Below, one piece after another: positions 8,044-15,295 of a stretch of 33,040 nucleotides of DNA. The first letter of the stretch is position 1, and the number at the start of each line of letters is the position of its first letter. Origin of the DNA: Propionibacteriaceae bacterium (GTDB lineage: Bacteria; Actinomycetota; Actinomycetes; Propionibacteriales; Propionibacteriaceae); assembly GCA_030532575.1 (NCBI GenBank), contig JAUNKV010000002.1, positions 1-33,040 on the forward strand, given 5' to 3'. A program made the position numbers and the translations under genes. The notes under the pieces were generated by a model. It worked only from the letters and a program-made list of their open reading frames with translations. It did not search any database and had not been told where the DNA came from.

Positions 8044-9384
8044 ATGAGGATCGCTGTCATCGGGTGTGGGTATCTCGGGGCCGTTCATGCCGCGTGCATG
8101 GCCGAGATCGGGCACGACGTCGTCGGGCTCGACATCGATGAGCAGAAGGTGGCCAGGCTGGCCCAAGGTGAGGCCCCGTTCCACGAGCCCGGGTTCCCGG
8201 AGGTACTGGCCCGCACCACGGCCTCCGGGCGGCTGCGTTTCACCACCGACGCGCGACTGCTGGCCGACCGGGAGCTGATCTTCATCGGGGTCGGCACCCC
8301 GCAGCTCGGCGGCAGGCTCGGCGCGGATCTCAGCTTCGTCGATGCCGCCATCGACGCGATCATCACGCACACCCAGCCGAGCGGGAACCGCCCGGTGCTC
8401 GTCGCAGGCAAGTCGACGGTGCCCGTCGGCACCGCCGAGCGACTCACCGCCCGGCTGCAGGGCTCGGGCAAGAACCTCGCCCTGGCCTGGAACCCCGAGT
8501 TCCTGCGCGAGGGCCACGCCGTGCAGGACACCCTCTGCCCCGACCGCATCGTCTACGGCCTACCCGACGACCGGGCCGCGGGGCTGCGCCTCAAGGCGAT
8601 CCTCGACGAGTGCTACGCCCCGATCCTCGACGCCGGCACCCCCGTCGTGGTCGCGAACCTCGCCACCGCCGAGCTGGTCAAGGTGGCCGCCAACTCCTTC
8701 CTGGCCACCAAGATCTCCTTCATCAACGCGATGGCCGAGCTGTGCGACGCCACCGGCGGCGATGTCACCCGCCTGGCCGAGGCCATCGGGTACGACGACC
8801 GGATCGGCGCGAAGTTCCTGCAGGCCGGGATCGGATTCGGTGGCGGCTGCCTGCCGAAGGACATCCGCGCCTTCATGGCCCGCGCCGGGGAGCTCGGCGT
8901 GGATGAGGCACTGACCTTCCTGCGTGAAGTGGATGCAATCAACCTGCGACGTCGCGATCATGCCGTCTCTTTGGCCGAGGAGGCGACCGGTGGCCGACTC
9001 GCCGGACGCACCGTCGCCGTGCTCGGCGTCACCTTCAAACCCGACACCGACGATCTGCGCGACTCCCCGGCGTTGGACATCGCCTGGCGGTTGTGGACCC
9101 GCGGAGCCGAGGTGAGGGTCGTCGATCCGGCGGCGAGCGCCGAGCTGAGACGGCGTCCGCCCAGCCTCCAGATCTGCGACACCGTCGAAGAAGCCCTTGT
9201 CAAAGCCGATGTGGTGATGGTTCTCACCCCGTGGCGGGAGTTCTTGGAGCTGGACCCGATCCGGTGCCGGAAGCTCGTCACCCAACCGGTCATCATCGAC
9301 GGCAGGAACGTCCTCGACCCGCACCGCTGGCAGACAGCCGGGTGGAGCTACCACGGGATGGGACGGGGTGTCCCCACCTGGTGA
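8044..9384 (+). CDS. ugd: UDP-glucose 6-dehydrogenase family protein
   Basis: A 446-residue NAD-dependent nucleotide-sugar dehydrogenase that oxidises the C6 hydroxyl of a UDP-hexose to a carboxylate in two steps. It has an N-terminal Rossmann motif (IAVIGCGYLGAVHA), the central substrate-binding and dimer domain with NPEFLREG, the catalytic cysteine in FGGGCLPKD (around residue 265), and a C-terminal domain beginning VLGVTFKPDTDDLRDSP. These are the features of the UDP-glucose form. The UDP-GlcNAc form (WbpA-like) usually begins differently, so I prefer UDP-glucose as substrate, but cannot settle it. The product (UDP-glucuronate or UDP-GlcNAcA) would feed uronic acid-containing envelope glycans, in keeping with the sugar operon 450 bases downstream. 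The -10 box 6 bases before the ATG suggests a leaderless mRNA. Confidence 0.92.
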   Translation: MRIAVIGCGYLGAVHAACMAEIGHDVVGLDIDEQKVARLAQGEAPFHEPGFPEVLARTTASGRLRFTTDARLLADRELIFIGVGTPQLGGRLGADLSFVDAAIDAIITHTQPSGNRPVLVAGKSTVPVGTAERLTARLQGSGKNLALAWNPEFLREGHAVQDTLCPDRIVYGLPDDRAAGLRLKAILDECYAPILDAGTPVVVANLATAELVKVAANSFLATKISFINAMAELCDATGGDVTRLAEAIGYDDRIGAKFLQAGIGFGGGCLPKDIRAFMARAGELGVDEALTFLREVDAINLRRRDHAVSLAEEATGGRLAGRTVAVLGVTFKPDTDDLRDSPALDIAWRLWTRGAEVRVVDPAASAELRRRPPSLQICDTVEEALVKADVVMVLTPWREFLELDPIRCRKLVTQPVIIDGRNVLDPHRWQTAGWSYHGMGRGVPTW

Positions 9385-9431
9385 GGCTCCCCCACAGCCC
9401 CGAAAACACGGGCGTTTCGCCGCGTCGGAGC

Positions 9432-9460
9432 TTGACATGGCGGGCAAATCGCTCAACGAT
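9432..9460 (+). promoter_or_regulatory. Promoter of the HU gene
   Basis: A consensus -35 TTGACA (9432-9437) is followed 17 bases later by a weak -10, AACGAT (9455-9460). The ribosome binding site AAGGAG (9478-9483) sits 7 bases before the ATG. The perfect -35 suits a highly expressed gene. Confidence 0.6.
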
Positions 9461-9490
9461 GATGAAGACCTCACGATAAGGAGACAATCA

Positions 9491-9760
9491 ATGACCAAGC
9501 GTGAACTCATCCAGGCCATCGCTGCCAAGGCTGGCCTCACCAACGCCCAGGCCGAGGCTGCCATCGACGCCTTCGGTGAAGTCATCACCGAAGCCCTCGT
9601 GGCCGACAAGAAGGTGCAGCTGCCCGGTGTCTTCACCGCCACCACCACCCAGCGTGCCGCTCGCGAGGGTCGCAACCCCGCCACCGGCAAGGCCATGACC
9701 ATCCCGGCCCGCCGCGTCGCGAAGTTCTCCCCGGCCACCGCGCTGCGCAACGCTCTCTGA
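9491..9760 (+). CDS. hup: HU-family histone-like DNA-binding protein
   Basis: An 89-residue HU/IHF-fold protein. It begins MTKRELIQAIAAKAGLTNAQAE, the usual two-helix dimerisation part, and has the beta-arm region with REGRNPATGKAMTIPA, where the RNPxTG tip intercalates into DNA. It lacks the long Lys/Ala-rich C-terminal tail found in mycobacterial and streptomycete HupB/HupS, so it is the short bacterial form. As a dimer it bends and compacts chromosomal DNA. One unusual point is a TT run (FTATTTQR) in place of the common Phe/Gly-rich stretch. It is an independent unit with its own promoter, a strong AAGGAG site and a long terminator immediately downstream. Confidence 0.94.
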   Translation: MTKRELIQAIAAKAGLTNAQAEAAIDAFGEVITEALVADKKVQLPGVFTATTTQRAAREGRNPATGKAMTIPARRVAKFSPATALRNAL

Positions 9761-9765
9761 GCCCA

Positions 9766-9807
9766 CGATGAAGGCGCCGGTCCCTGTGGGGTCCGGCGCC
9801 TTCATCG
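9766..9807 (+). terminator. Strong hairpin terminator after hup
   Basis: A perfect 15-bp stem: CGATGAAGGCGCCGG (9766-9780) with its complement at 9793-9807, 12-nt loop. It starts 5 bases after the stop of hup and has little T tract, as is usual in high-GC actinobacteria. It also faces the end of the glycan operon (stop at 9831), so it may work on both strands. Confidence 0.85.
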
Positions 9808-9830
9808 ACTTCAGCAGGATCATGTGAGGC

Positions 9831-10550
9831 TCACACCGATGCCCGACGCCTCAGCCGATCTGCACGTCTGATCCGGAACAACCCCAGACCCATGTCGATG
9901 ACGTCCCGGGGGCGAATCCGGGTCCGCGAATCCTCGTCGTGCTCCGCCAACTTCACCGGTACCTCTCTGACCACCACGCCATCGCGAAGCGCTGCCTGCA
10001 CGATCTCCGTGCTTGCCAGGTATCCCTGCTCACACAGCCCCGGAACCTGCCCCACCAGCCAGTCACGCTCCACCAGAACCGTGCCCTGACAGTCCTTCAC
10101 GCGCATCCCGAGAATCAACCACCGCAGCAGCCGAAAACCACCGGACATAAGCTCCCTTGCCAGACCACGAGGCACCAACGATGCCGGATGTGCCTTCGAA
10201 CCGAGTGTCATCCCATCCGGCGCACCAACATCCTGCCACGCTTGGATGTCCGAGACCCCGAACGGCAGATCGTCAGCGGTCAACAACACCATCCGGCCCG
10301 TGGCCCGCAACGCCCCCTCATGGTAGGCGGCTCCAATCCCTGTCGCTGACTGGCAGGCCACCACCGGGAATGGAAACCCCTCTGCCGCCAGCCGCCTGGC
10401 CTCCTGCCAGGTGTCGTCACGTGATCCGTTCTCCACGATCACAACCTCGAGGTCAGTGCCCTCGAGCTCTTGGGCCAAGGTACGAAGCGCGTCCCGAAGC
10501 CGTCCTCCACTGTCATGGGCCGGGATCACCACCGTCAGAGCAACCATCAT
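9831..10550 (-). CDS. GT2 glycosyltransferase (polyprenyl-phosphate sugar synthase type)
   Basis: A 239-residue family 2 glycosyltransferase. It begins LTVVIPAHDSGGRLRDALRTL, has the nucleotide-binding VVIVENGSRDDTW, the metal-binding DD motif in LLTADDL and a later acidic segment EQGYLASTEIVQAA. It is most like dolichyl- or undecaprenyl-phosphate mannose/glucose synthases, but lacks the C-terminal membrane helices of GtrB, so it would be peripheral. Start ATG 10550 is chosen because GGAGG lies 7 bases upstream; in-frame upstream codons fall inside the GtrA gene. It is the last gene of a six-gene operon and follows the GtrA-like gene by 4 bases. Likely reaction: transfer of a sugar from a nucleotide to a lipid phosphate on the cytoplasmic face. 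The sugar is unknown. Confidence 0.87.
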   Translation of the reverse strand: MMVALTVVIPAHDSGGRLRDALRTLAQELEGTDLEVVIVENGSRDDTWQEARRLAAEGFPFPVVACQSATGIGAAYHEGALRATGRMVLLTADDLPFGVSDIQAWQDVGAPDGMTLGSKAHPASLVPRGLARELMSGGFRLLRWLILGMRVKDCQGTVLVERDWLVGQVPGLCEQGYLASTEIVQAALRDGVVVREVPVKLAEHDEDSRTRIRPRDVIDMGLGLFRIRRADRLRRRASV

Positions 10551-10554
10551 TCCC

Positions 10555-11004
10555 TCACCTCCGCAGCTCCTCCGCGACATACACCCAGTGACGGTAGGCA
10601 AAATAATTCCACACCGTGGTGAGAATCGTCGCAATCAGTTGGGACGTTCCGAGCCCCAGCCGGAAGTGTTCGTGCGCGACAGTGACCGCCCCTGCCACCA
10701 CCACGGAGTTCACCGCCACCAAGATGCAGTAGCGCAGCAGGGATCGATGAACCGCCGTGGTCGCTCGAAAGGCGAAAACCCGCTGGGTCAGGAAACTGAA
10801 CACAAATGTCCCCCAGAACGCTGTGACCGCCGCCATCCCCGTCGGCCATCCCCAGAATTCCCGAAACAGATTGAGCAATGCCAGGTTGAACACGAACGAG
10901 GCACCGCCCGCGTACACGTATCGGGCTGGTTGCGACCACAACAGATGCACGACAGGACTGCCTCCCGACGAAGTTTCGGCGCGGTGACGGTTCTGCGAGG
11001 TCAT
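10555..11004 (-). CDS. GtrA-family membrane protein, putative lipid-linked sugar flippase
   Basis: A 149-residue protein with four hydrophobic segments and GtrA-family features: RYVYAGGASFVFNLALLNLF in the first, WGTFVFSFLTQRVFAF between the second and third, and a closing ATILTTVWNYFAYRHWVY. GtrA proteins are thought to flip polyprenyl-phosphate sugars across the membrane. The start ATG (11004) overlaps the stop of the upstream membrane-protein gene by 4 bases, and its stop lies 4 bases before the GT2 gene, whose ribosome binding site is within its last codons. The arrangement GtrA + GT2 + large polytopic protein matches three-component glycosylation systems. Confidence 0.9.
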   Translation of the reverse strand: MTSQNRHRAETSSGGSPVVHLLWSQPARYVYAGGASFVFNLALLNLFREFWGWPTGMAAVTAFWGTFVFSFLTQRVFAFRATTAVHRSLLRYCILVAVNSVVVAGAVTVAHEHFRLGLGTSQLIATILTTVWNYFAYRHWVYVAEELRR

Positions 11005-12518
11005 GGGTTCGTGATGGTCAGATCGTCGGGAAGACCATGGTAGGTCTTGAGTGCCTTCTCATAGCGCGGCATGAGGAAGGCATTGCCGTACGACATCGTC
11101 GGCACCGGCAGTACATTCGGCACCACCACATGGCTGCCCGGGGCAGCGCTTCGCAGCGGTTGGAGGATCCGCTCGGTCACGAACTCGTGATTCGCCTGGA
11201 GCCCCACCCAGACCCGATCGACCCACACCAACGAGGCATGACCGAGGACCACCACCAGACCCAGCGCAACCACGCGACGCCACACCTCGGCCACATCGCG
11301 GGTCACCACGGACAACAGCGACACCACCACCACGAGCAGCAACGCCGTCGGCAGGAAATGCACCCGCTCCGTCAACGCGCCACTGCCGAGGACGAACACG
11401 TTGGAACCGACGAAGGCCAACCAGGCCACGACGGGCCCCCAACCGAAAAGCCGCACCCCCTTCGCAAGAACCCACCACGTGGCGAGAAATGCAATCGCAA
11501 GCACTCCCACGAGCAGCGCCCCGTACGGCACCACCCTCACCAGCGAACCGTCAGCACGCTGCAGGGAGGCGGTCATCCGGGTGAGATACATCGACCCGAG
11601 GGGCCCCACCAACACCAAACCACCGACGGCCACCGTGACAGCACCTCTCAGCTCGCGGTGCACTGCAGCGCAGACCATCAGAAGCACGATCAAGGCCAAC
11701 CACAGCAGTGGGACCCGATCACTCAGATGGCTGGCCGATGCCGCCGCTGCCTGAATCACCCTCGTCACCCCGGAGGTCTCTGATGCCTCCGCCACCGATC
11801 CGCTGCGCGCCCACAGTCCGGGAGCCGACATGTGCACCGCGAATGCCGCTGCCATCATGCCCGTCATCACCCAGACCCTCGACGACAACCTGCCCCAAGC
11901 CGTGATGACCACCATCACCGCGACTGCGCCGAGTGTCGTCGAGACGATCTCCTGCAGTGAATCGGTGAACATCAACCACAGCCCTGCCAGCACCACTCCC
12001 GGCCAGGGCACCTCGGCCCCGTCCAGAACCCGCACCAGAACAGCCAAGCCGCCAGCCGCCGCCCCGAGCGGCAGCACATAGTTCATCGCCCCAGCTGTCC
12101 AGAAGATCGCATCCCCAGAAGCTCCCGGCACCAGCCAACCGACGGTGGGAACCACCAGCAGGCCGAGGCAGACCAACCAACACCGATCCCCTGGCCGACG
12201 TGTGGCAGCAAGCCAGAATCCGACAGCCAGCCCTGTCACAGTGAACATCAACGGAGCGAACAAAGGATAGAACCACTGTCCGGGCCGAAGCACCGCCCGC
12301 AGCAGACTGTCCGAGGTGCGCCCGTTGACCCGAAGCCACTCATCAGCCAGGAATCCCAGCCACTGCCGGAAGGAGAAACGCCCCCCGACATCCCCGCCCT
12401 GGGTGACCAGCAGGTAGTCGTCGCCGGACATGAACCACCAGCGGTGAAGCCCCCACCACACGACGGTGCTGGTGACGGCCGCAGCCATCACCAGCACCGT
12501 GTTCCTGTGAATCCTCAC
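11001..12518 (-). CDS. Polytopic membrane protein, putative GT-C type glycosyltransferase (DUF6056-like)
   Basis: About 505 residues with 10-12 hydrophobic segments. After the first segment comes an acidic motif, FMSGDDYLLVTQGGD, the position and form of the DD/DE motif of lipid-sugar-using GT-C enzymes. The C-terminus (about 80 residues, beginning after VVVLGHASLVWVDRVWVG) is soluble. The overall layout resembles DUF6056 proteins found in glycan loci. GTG 12518 is chosen as start, 2 bases after the stop of the upstream gene; the frame continues upstream into that gene, and internal GTG/ATG codons 8-12 residues later are alternatives. Together with the GtrA and GT2 genes it overlaps or abuts, it could transfer a lipid-linked sugar to a surface polymer outside the membrane. 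That role is inference from context. Confidence 0.75.
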   Translation of the reverse strand: MRIHRNTVLVMAAAVTSTVVWWGLHRWWFMSGDDYLLVTQGGDVGGRFSFRQWLGFLADEWLRVNGRTSDSLLRAVLRPGQWFYPLFAPLMFTVTGLAVGFWLAATRRPGDRCWLVCLGLLVVPTVGWLVPGASGDAIFWTAGAMNYVLPLGAAAGGLAVLVRVLDGAEVPWPGVVLAGLWLMFTDSLQEIVSTTLGAVAVMVVITAWGRLSSRVWVMTGMMAAAFAVHMSAPGLWARSGSVAEASETSGVTRVIQAAAASASHLSDRVPLLWLALIVLLMVCAAVHRELRGAVTVAVGGLVLVGPLGSMYLTRMTASLQRADGSLVRVVPYGALLVGVLAIAFLATWWVLAKGVRLFGWGPVVAWLAFVGSNVFVLGSGALTERVHFLPTALLLVVVVSLLSVVTRDVAEVWRRVVALGLVVVLGHASLVWVDRVWVGLQANHEFVTERILQPLRSAAPGSHVVVPNVLPVPTMSYGNAFLMPRYEKALKTYHGLPDDLTITNP

Positions 12519-12520
12519 TC

Positions 12521-13510
12521 TCAACGCACGTCGATGAACTGGTTCGAGGCGGCCGACTCGATCATCGCCTCGCACACCCGAACCACCTTCGCGCCCTGCT
12601 CCAGGGTCACGATGTCGGCCGGTTTGCCCAGCACCGCGTCGCGGAACGCCTCGTGCTCGGTGCGCAGCGGCTCCGGCTTCGCGATGGCGAACCGGGTCAC
12701 ATCGCCCTCGGTGACGCCACGGAACTGCGCGATGTCGTCCCAGGTGGTCTCCACCCGCCCATTGGCGTAGAACGTCAGATCGGCGGTGAGGGTGTCCGCG
12801 ACGAACATGCCCTTCTCGCCGGTCACGATGGTCAGCCGTTCCTTGGTGGGGGTCAGCCAGTTCACCAGGTGGTTCGACATCAACCCGCCCGTCAGCTGAC
12901 AGGTCGCCGAGACCATGTCCTCGTACTCCCGGCCCGCCTTGAACATGGTGCGCGCCGCCACCAACTCGAAGTCACGCTGCGTGACCCACGCGGTCAAGTC
13001 GATGTCGTGGCTGGCCAGGTCCTTGATGACCCCGACGTCGGCGATCCTGGCCGGGAACGGCCCCTGCCGCCTCGTGGTGACCTGGTACAGGTCCCCCAGC
13101 TCGCCTGCCTCCAGGCGACGGCGCAGCTCCTGCAGCGCCGGGTTGTAGCGTTCGATGTGGCCGACGGCTCCGATCAGCCCCTTGTCCGCGAACGCCTTGA
13201 CGAGAGTCTGGGCGGCCTCGACCGTCTTCGCGAGGGGCTTCTCGATGAGAGCGTGGACACCCGCCTCGGCAACCTTGAGGCCGATCTCCTCGTGGTACAT
13301 CGTCGGCGCCGCGACCACCACGTAGTCCAGCCCCTCGGACAGCAGTCCATCGATGTCGGGGTGCAGCGGCAGCCCGGCGGCCACCCCGTGCGGGTCCCCC
13401 TGGGCATCGGCAACGGCGACCAGGTCGACGCCGTCGATGGCCTTCAGGTTGCGGGCGTGGTGACGCCCCATCATTCCCAGACCGATGAGTCCGGCACGCA
13501 GATTGCTCAT
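12521..13510 (-). CDS. wlbA: Gfo/Idh/MocA oxidoreductase, UDP-GlcNAcA 3-dehydrogenase-like
   Basis: A 329-residue NAD-dependent oxidoreductase. It has the N-terminal Rossmann motif (AGLIGLGMMGRHHARNL), the family EKP motif in HALIEKPLAKT, then GHIERYNPA and the substrate-side helix SHDIDLTAW. Family members with this context oxidise C3 of UDP-N-acetylglucosaminuronic acid (WlbA/WbpB) to the 3-keto sugar used by the aminotransferase next door. Start ATG 13510 overlaps the last base of the aminotransferase stop codon; longer in-frame starts lie inside that gene. The trio dehydrogenase-aminotransferase-acetyltransferase in one operon is what makes the assignment; the sequence alone says only Gfo/Idh family. 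Other 3-keto nucleotide sugars are possible substrates. Confidence 0.8.
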   Translation of the reverse strand: MSNLRAGLIGLGMMGRHHARNLKAIDGVDLVAVADAQGDPHGVAAGLPLHPDIDGLLSEGLDYVVVAAPTMYHEEIGLKVAEAGVHALIEKPLAKTVEAAQTLVKAFADKGLIGAVGHIERYNPALQELRRRLEAGELGDLYQVTTRRQGPFPARIADVGVIKDLASHDIDLTAWVTQRDFELVAARTMFKAGREYEDMVSATCQLTGGLMSNHLVNWLTPTKERLTIVTGEKGMFVADTLTADLTFYANGRVETTWDDIAQFRGVTEGDVTRFAIAKPEPLRTEHEAFRDAVLGKPADIVTLEQGAKVVRVCEAMIESAASNQFIDVR

Positions 13511-14604
13511 CACGCACCCGCCTTCACGACGGTGTTGACGGCGGCGACGATGCGCTCCAGGTCGTCCTGGCTGAGTGAGGGATGCACCGGCAGCGACAGG
13601 CACTCCTTCGCGGCCCGCTCGGTCTCCGGCAGCTCGAGGGGCACCTGGAACGGCTTCAGCCGGTGGTTCGGGACGGGGTAGAACATCCCGGAGCCCACCT
13701 GGTGTTCCTCCTTCAGCGCCTTCGCCACGCCGTCGCGGCCCTCCGGCACCCGGATCGTGTACTGGTGGTAGACGTGCACCGCGCCCTCGGCAACCGGCGG
13801 CGGGGTGACACCGGCCAGGTTCGCGGTGAGGAAGGCGGCGTTGTCCTGGCGCTGCTTGGTCCAGCCGTCCACCTTGGTCAGCTGCACCCGCCCGATGGCG
13901 GCGTGGATGTCGGTCATGCGGTTGTTCAGGCCGACGACCTCGTTGTGGTACTGCTGCAGCATCCCCTGGTTGCGGTACAGCCGCATGTTGCGCTCGATGG
14001 TCTCGTCGGCGCAGGAGACCATGCCGCCCTCACCGGAGGTCATGTTCTTCGTCGGGTACAGCGAGAACATCGCGAACGACCCGAAGGCACCGACGGGGGT
14101 ACCGTTCAGCGACGCCCCGTGCGCCTGGGCCGCGTCCTCGAAGAGCATCAGGCCGTGCTTGTCGGCGATGGCCTGCAGCTGGTCCATCTTCGCCGGGTGC
14201 CCGTAGAGGTGCACCGGCATGATGGCCTTGGTGCGCTCGGTGATCGAGGCCTCCACCGAGGCTGGGTCAAGGGTGAAGTCGTCGGCTGAGATGTCGGCGA
14301 AGACGGGGGTGGCCCCGGTCAGTGCGACGGAGTTGGCGGTGGCGGCGAAGGTGAACGACGGGACGATCACCTCGTCTCCCGCCCCGATGCCGCAGGACAG
14401 CAGCCCGAGGTGCAGGCCGGAGGTGCCGGAGTTGACGGCCACACAGGCCCGGCCGAGCTTGAAGTGCTCGGCGAACTCGGTCTCGAAGGCGGCCACCTCG
14501 GGGCCCTGCGCGATCATGCCGGAGCGCAGCACCCGGTCAACGGCCTCACGCTCCTCGTCGCCGATGATCGGCTTGGCCGGGGGGATGAAGGACAACGACA
14601 TCAT
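13510..14604 (-). CDS. wlbC: DegT/DnrJ/EryC1 sugar aminotransferase (WlbC/WbpE-like)
   Basis: A 364-residue PLP-dependent nucleotide-sugar aminotransferase. The start PPAKPIIGDEEREAV and the segment GMIAQGPEVAAFE are typical. The cofactor-binding Asp-Ala pair is in LFEDAAQAHGA, and the Schiff-base lysine is in FSLYPTKNMTSGEGG. In the WlbC/WbpE pathway it adds an amino group at C3 of the 3-keto UDP-GlcNAcA using glutamate. Two adjacent ATG codons occur (14604 and 14601); the first overlaps the acetyltransferase stop by 4 bases. Family-wide similarity means a C4 aminotransferase could look alike, but the neighbouring Gfo/Idh dehydrogenase and hexapeptide acetyltransferase favour C3. Confidence 0.88.
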   Translation of the reverse strand: MMSLSFIPPAKPIIGDEEREAVDRVLRSGMIAQGPEVAAFETEFAEHFKLGRACVAVNSGTSGLHLGLLSCGIGAGDEVIVPSFTFAATANSVALTGATPVFADISADDFTLDPASVEASITERTKAIMPVHLYGHPAKMDQLQAIADKHGLMLFEDAAQAHGASLNGTPVGAFGSFAMFSLYPTKNMTSGEGGMVSCADETIERNMRLYRNQGMLQQYHNEVVGLNNRMTDIHAAIGRVQLTKVDGWTKQRQDNAAFLTANLAGVTPPPVAEGAVHVYHQYTIRVPEGRDGVAKALKEEHQVGSGMFYPVPNHRLKPFQVPLELPETERAAKECLSLPVHPSLSQDDLERIVAAVNTVVKAGA

Positions 14605-15203
14605 GCTTCCTTTACGAGGTTGAGGACTTCGCCCACCTGCTCGAACTCGTCGCCGGTGTGCGGGTCACGGAAGGTGTTGGGGCCGGTCTCCTCAAGCGGA
14701 AAACCGGAACGACCCACCCACTTGATGCGGCGGGCGGGGACCCCGGCCACCAGGGCGTAGGCGGGGACATCCTTGGTGACGACGGCGCCAGCGGCCACCG
14801 TCGCCCATTCGCCGATGGTCACGGGAGCCACGCACACCGCGCGGGCCCCGACCGAGCAACCCTTCTTCAGCGTGACCCCGACCGGCTCCCAGTCGTGGGC
14901 GGACTTCGAGGTGCCGTCGGGGTTGATGGCGCGGGGGAAGGTGTCATTGGTCAGCACGGCGGCCGGGCCGATGAACACCCCGTCGGCCAGGTGCGCGGGC
15001 TCGTAGACCAGGGCATAGTTCTGAATCTTGCAGTTGTCCCCGACGTGGACGCCCGTTCCGATGTAGGCGCCGCGGCCGACGATGACGTTCTCGCCGATCT
15101 CGGCACCGGAACGCACCTGGGCCAGGTGCCAGATCGACGAGCCGTCGCCGATCTGGGTGCCGTCGTCCAGGTCGGCCGACGGAAGGATGCGGGGTTCTGC
15201 CAT
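14601..15203 (-). CDS. wlbB: Hexapeptide-repeat N-acetyltransferase (WlbB/WbpD-like)
   Basis: About 200 residues, built of left-handed beta-helix hexapeptide repeats (IGENVIVGRGAYIGTGVHVG, then KIQNYALVYEPAHL and VFIGPAAVLTNDTFPRA), with the family ending GVPARRIKWVG. The insertion DTFPRAINPDG followed by WEPVGVTLKKGCSVGA is characteristic of nucleotide-sugar acetyltransferases of the WlbB/WbpD group, which acetylate the 3-amino group with acetyl-CoA to give UDP-2,3-diacetamido-2,3-dideoxy-glucuronate. It works as a trimer in the cytoplasm. Start ATG 15203 is supported by GAGAGGTGA upstream; a longer frame to 15248 runs through the putative -10 box. It is the first gene of the six-gene operon. 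Confidence 0.88.
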   Translation of the reverse strand: MAEPRILPSADLDDGTQIGDGSSIWHLAQVRSGAEIGENVIVGRGAYIGTGVHVGDNCKIQNYALVYEPAHLADGVFIGPAAVLTNDTFPRAINPDGTSKSAHDWEPVGVTLKKGCSVGARAVCVAPVTIGEWATVAAGAVVTKDVPAYALVAGVPARRIKWVGRSGFPLEETGPNTFRDPHTGDEFEQVGEVLNLVKEA

Positions 15204-15235
15204 GGAGTTCACCTCTCGGATAGGACCTGCGACGC

Positions 15236-15241
15236 AGTCTA
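15236..15241 (-). promoter_or_regulatory. -10 box of the six-gene glycan operon
   Basis: On the minus strand TAGACT lies 32 bases before the ATG at 15203, giving a short leader with the ribosome binding site GAGAGGTGA. A good -35 is not visible at 16-18 bases. Confidence 0.4.
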
Positions 15242-15280
15242 GCGCCACCCTCTGACAAAGGATTCGTCAGGATCGGTCGT

Positions 15281-15286
15281 TAGAAT
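15281..15286 (+). promoter_or_regulatory. -10 box of the decarboxylase/ATP-grasp pair
   Basis: TAGAAT lies 9 bases before the ATG at 15296, so the mRNA would be nearly leaderless. It diverges from the box at 15236-15241. The 92-base gap between the two operons therefore carries both promoters and could hold shared control. Confidence 0.45.
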
Positions 15287-15295
15287 TCCCCCATC

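Noticed and set aside
8044-9384. Assignment of ugd as the UDP-GlcNAc 6-dehydrogenase feeding the WlbABC pathway
   Set aside because: The N-terminal motif and overall pattern favour the UDP-glucose form; the gene is on the other strand and separated by hup. It remains possible but is not supported by sequence.
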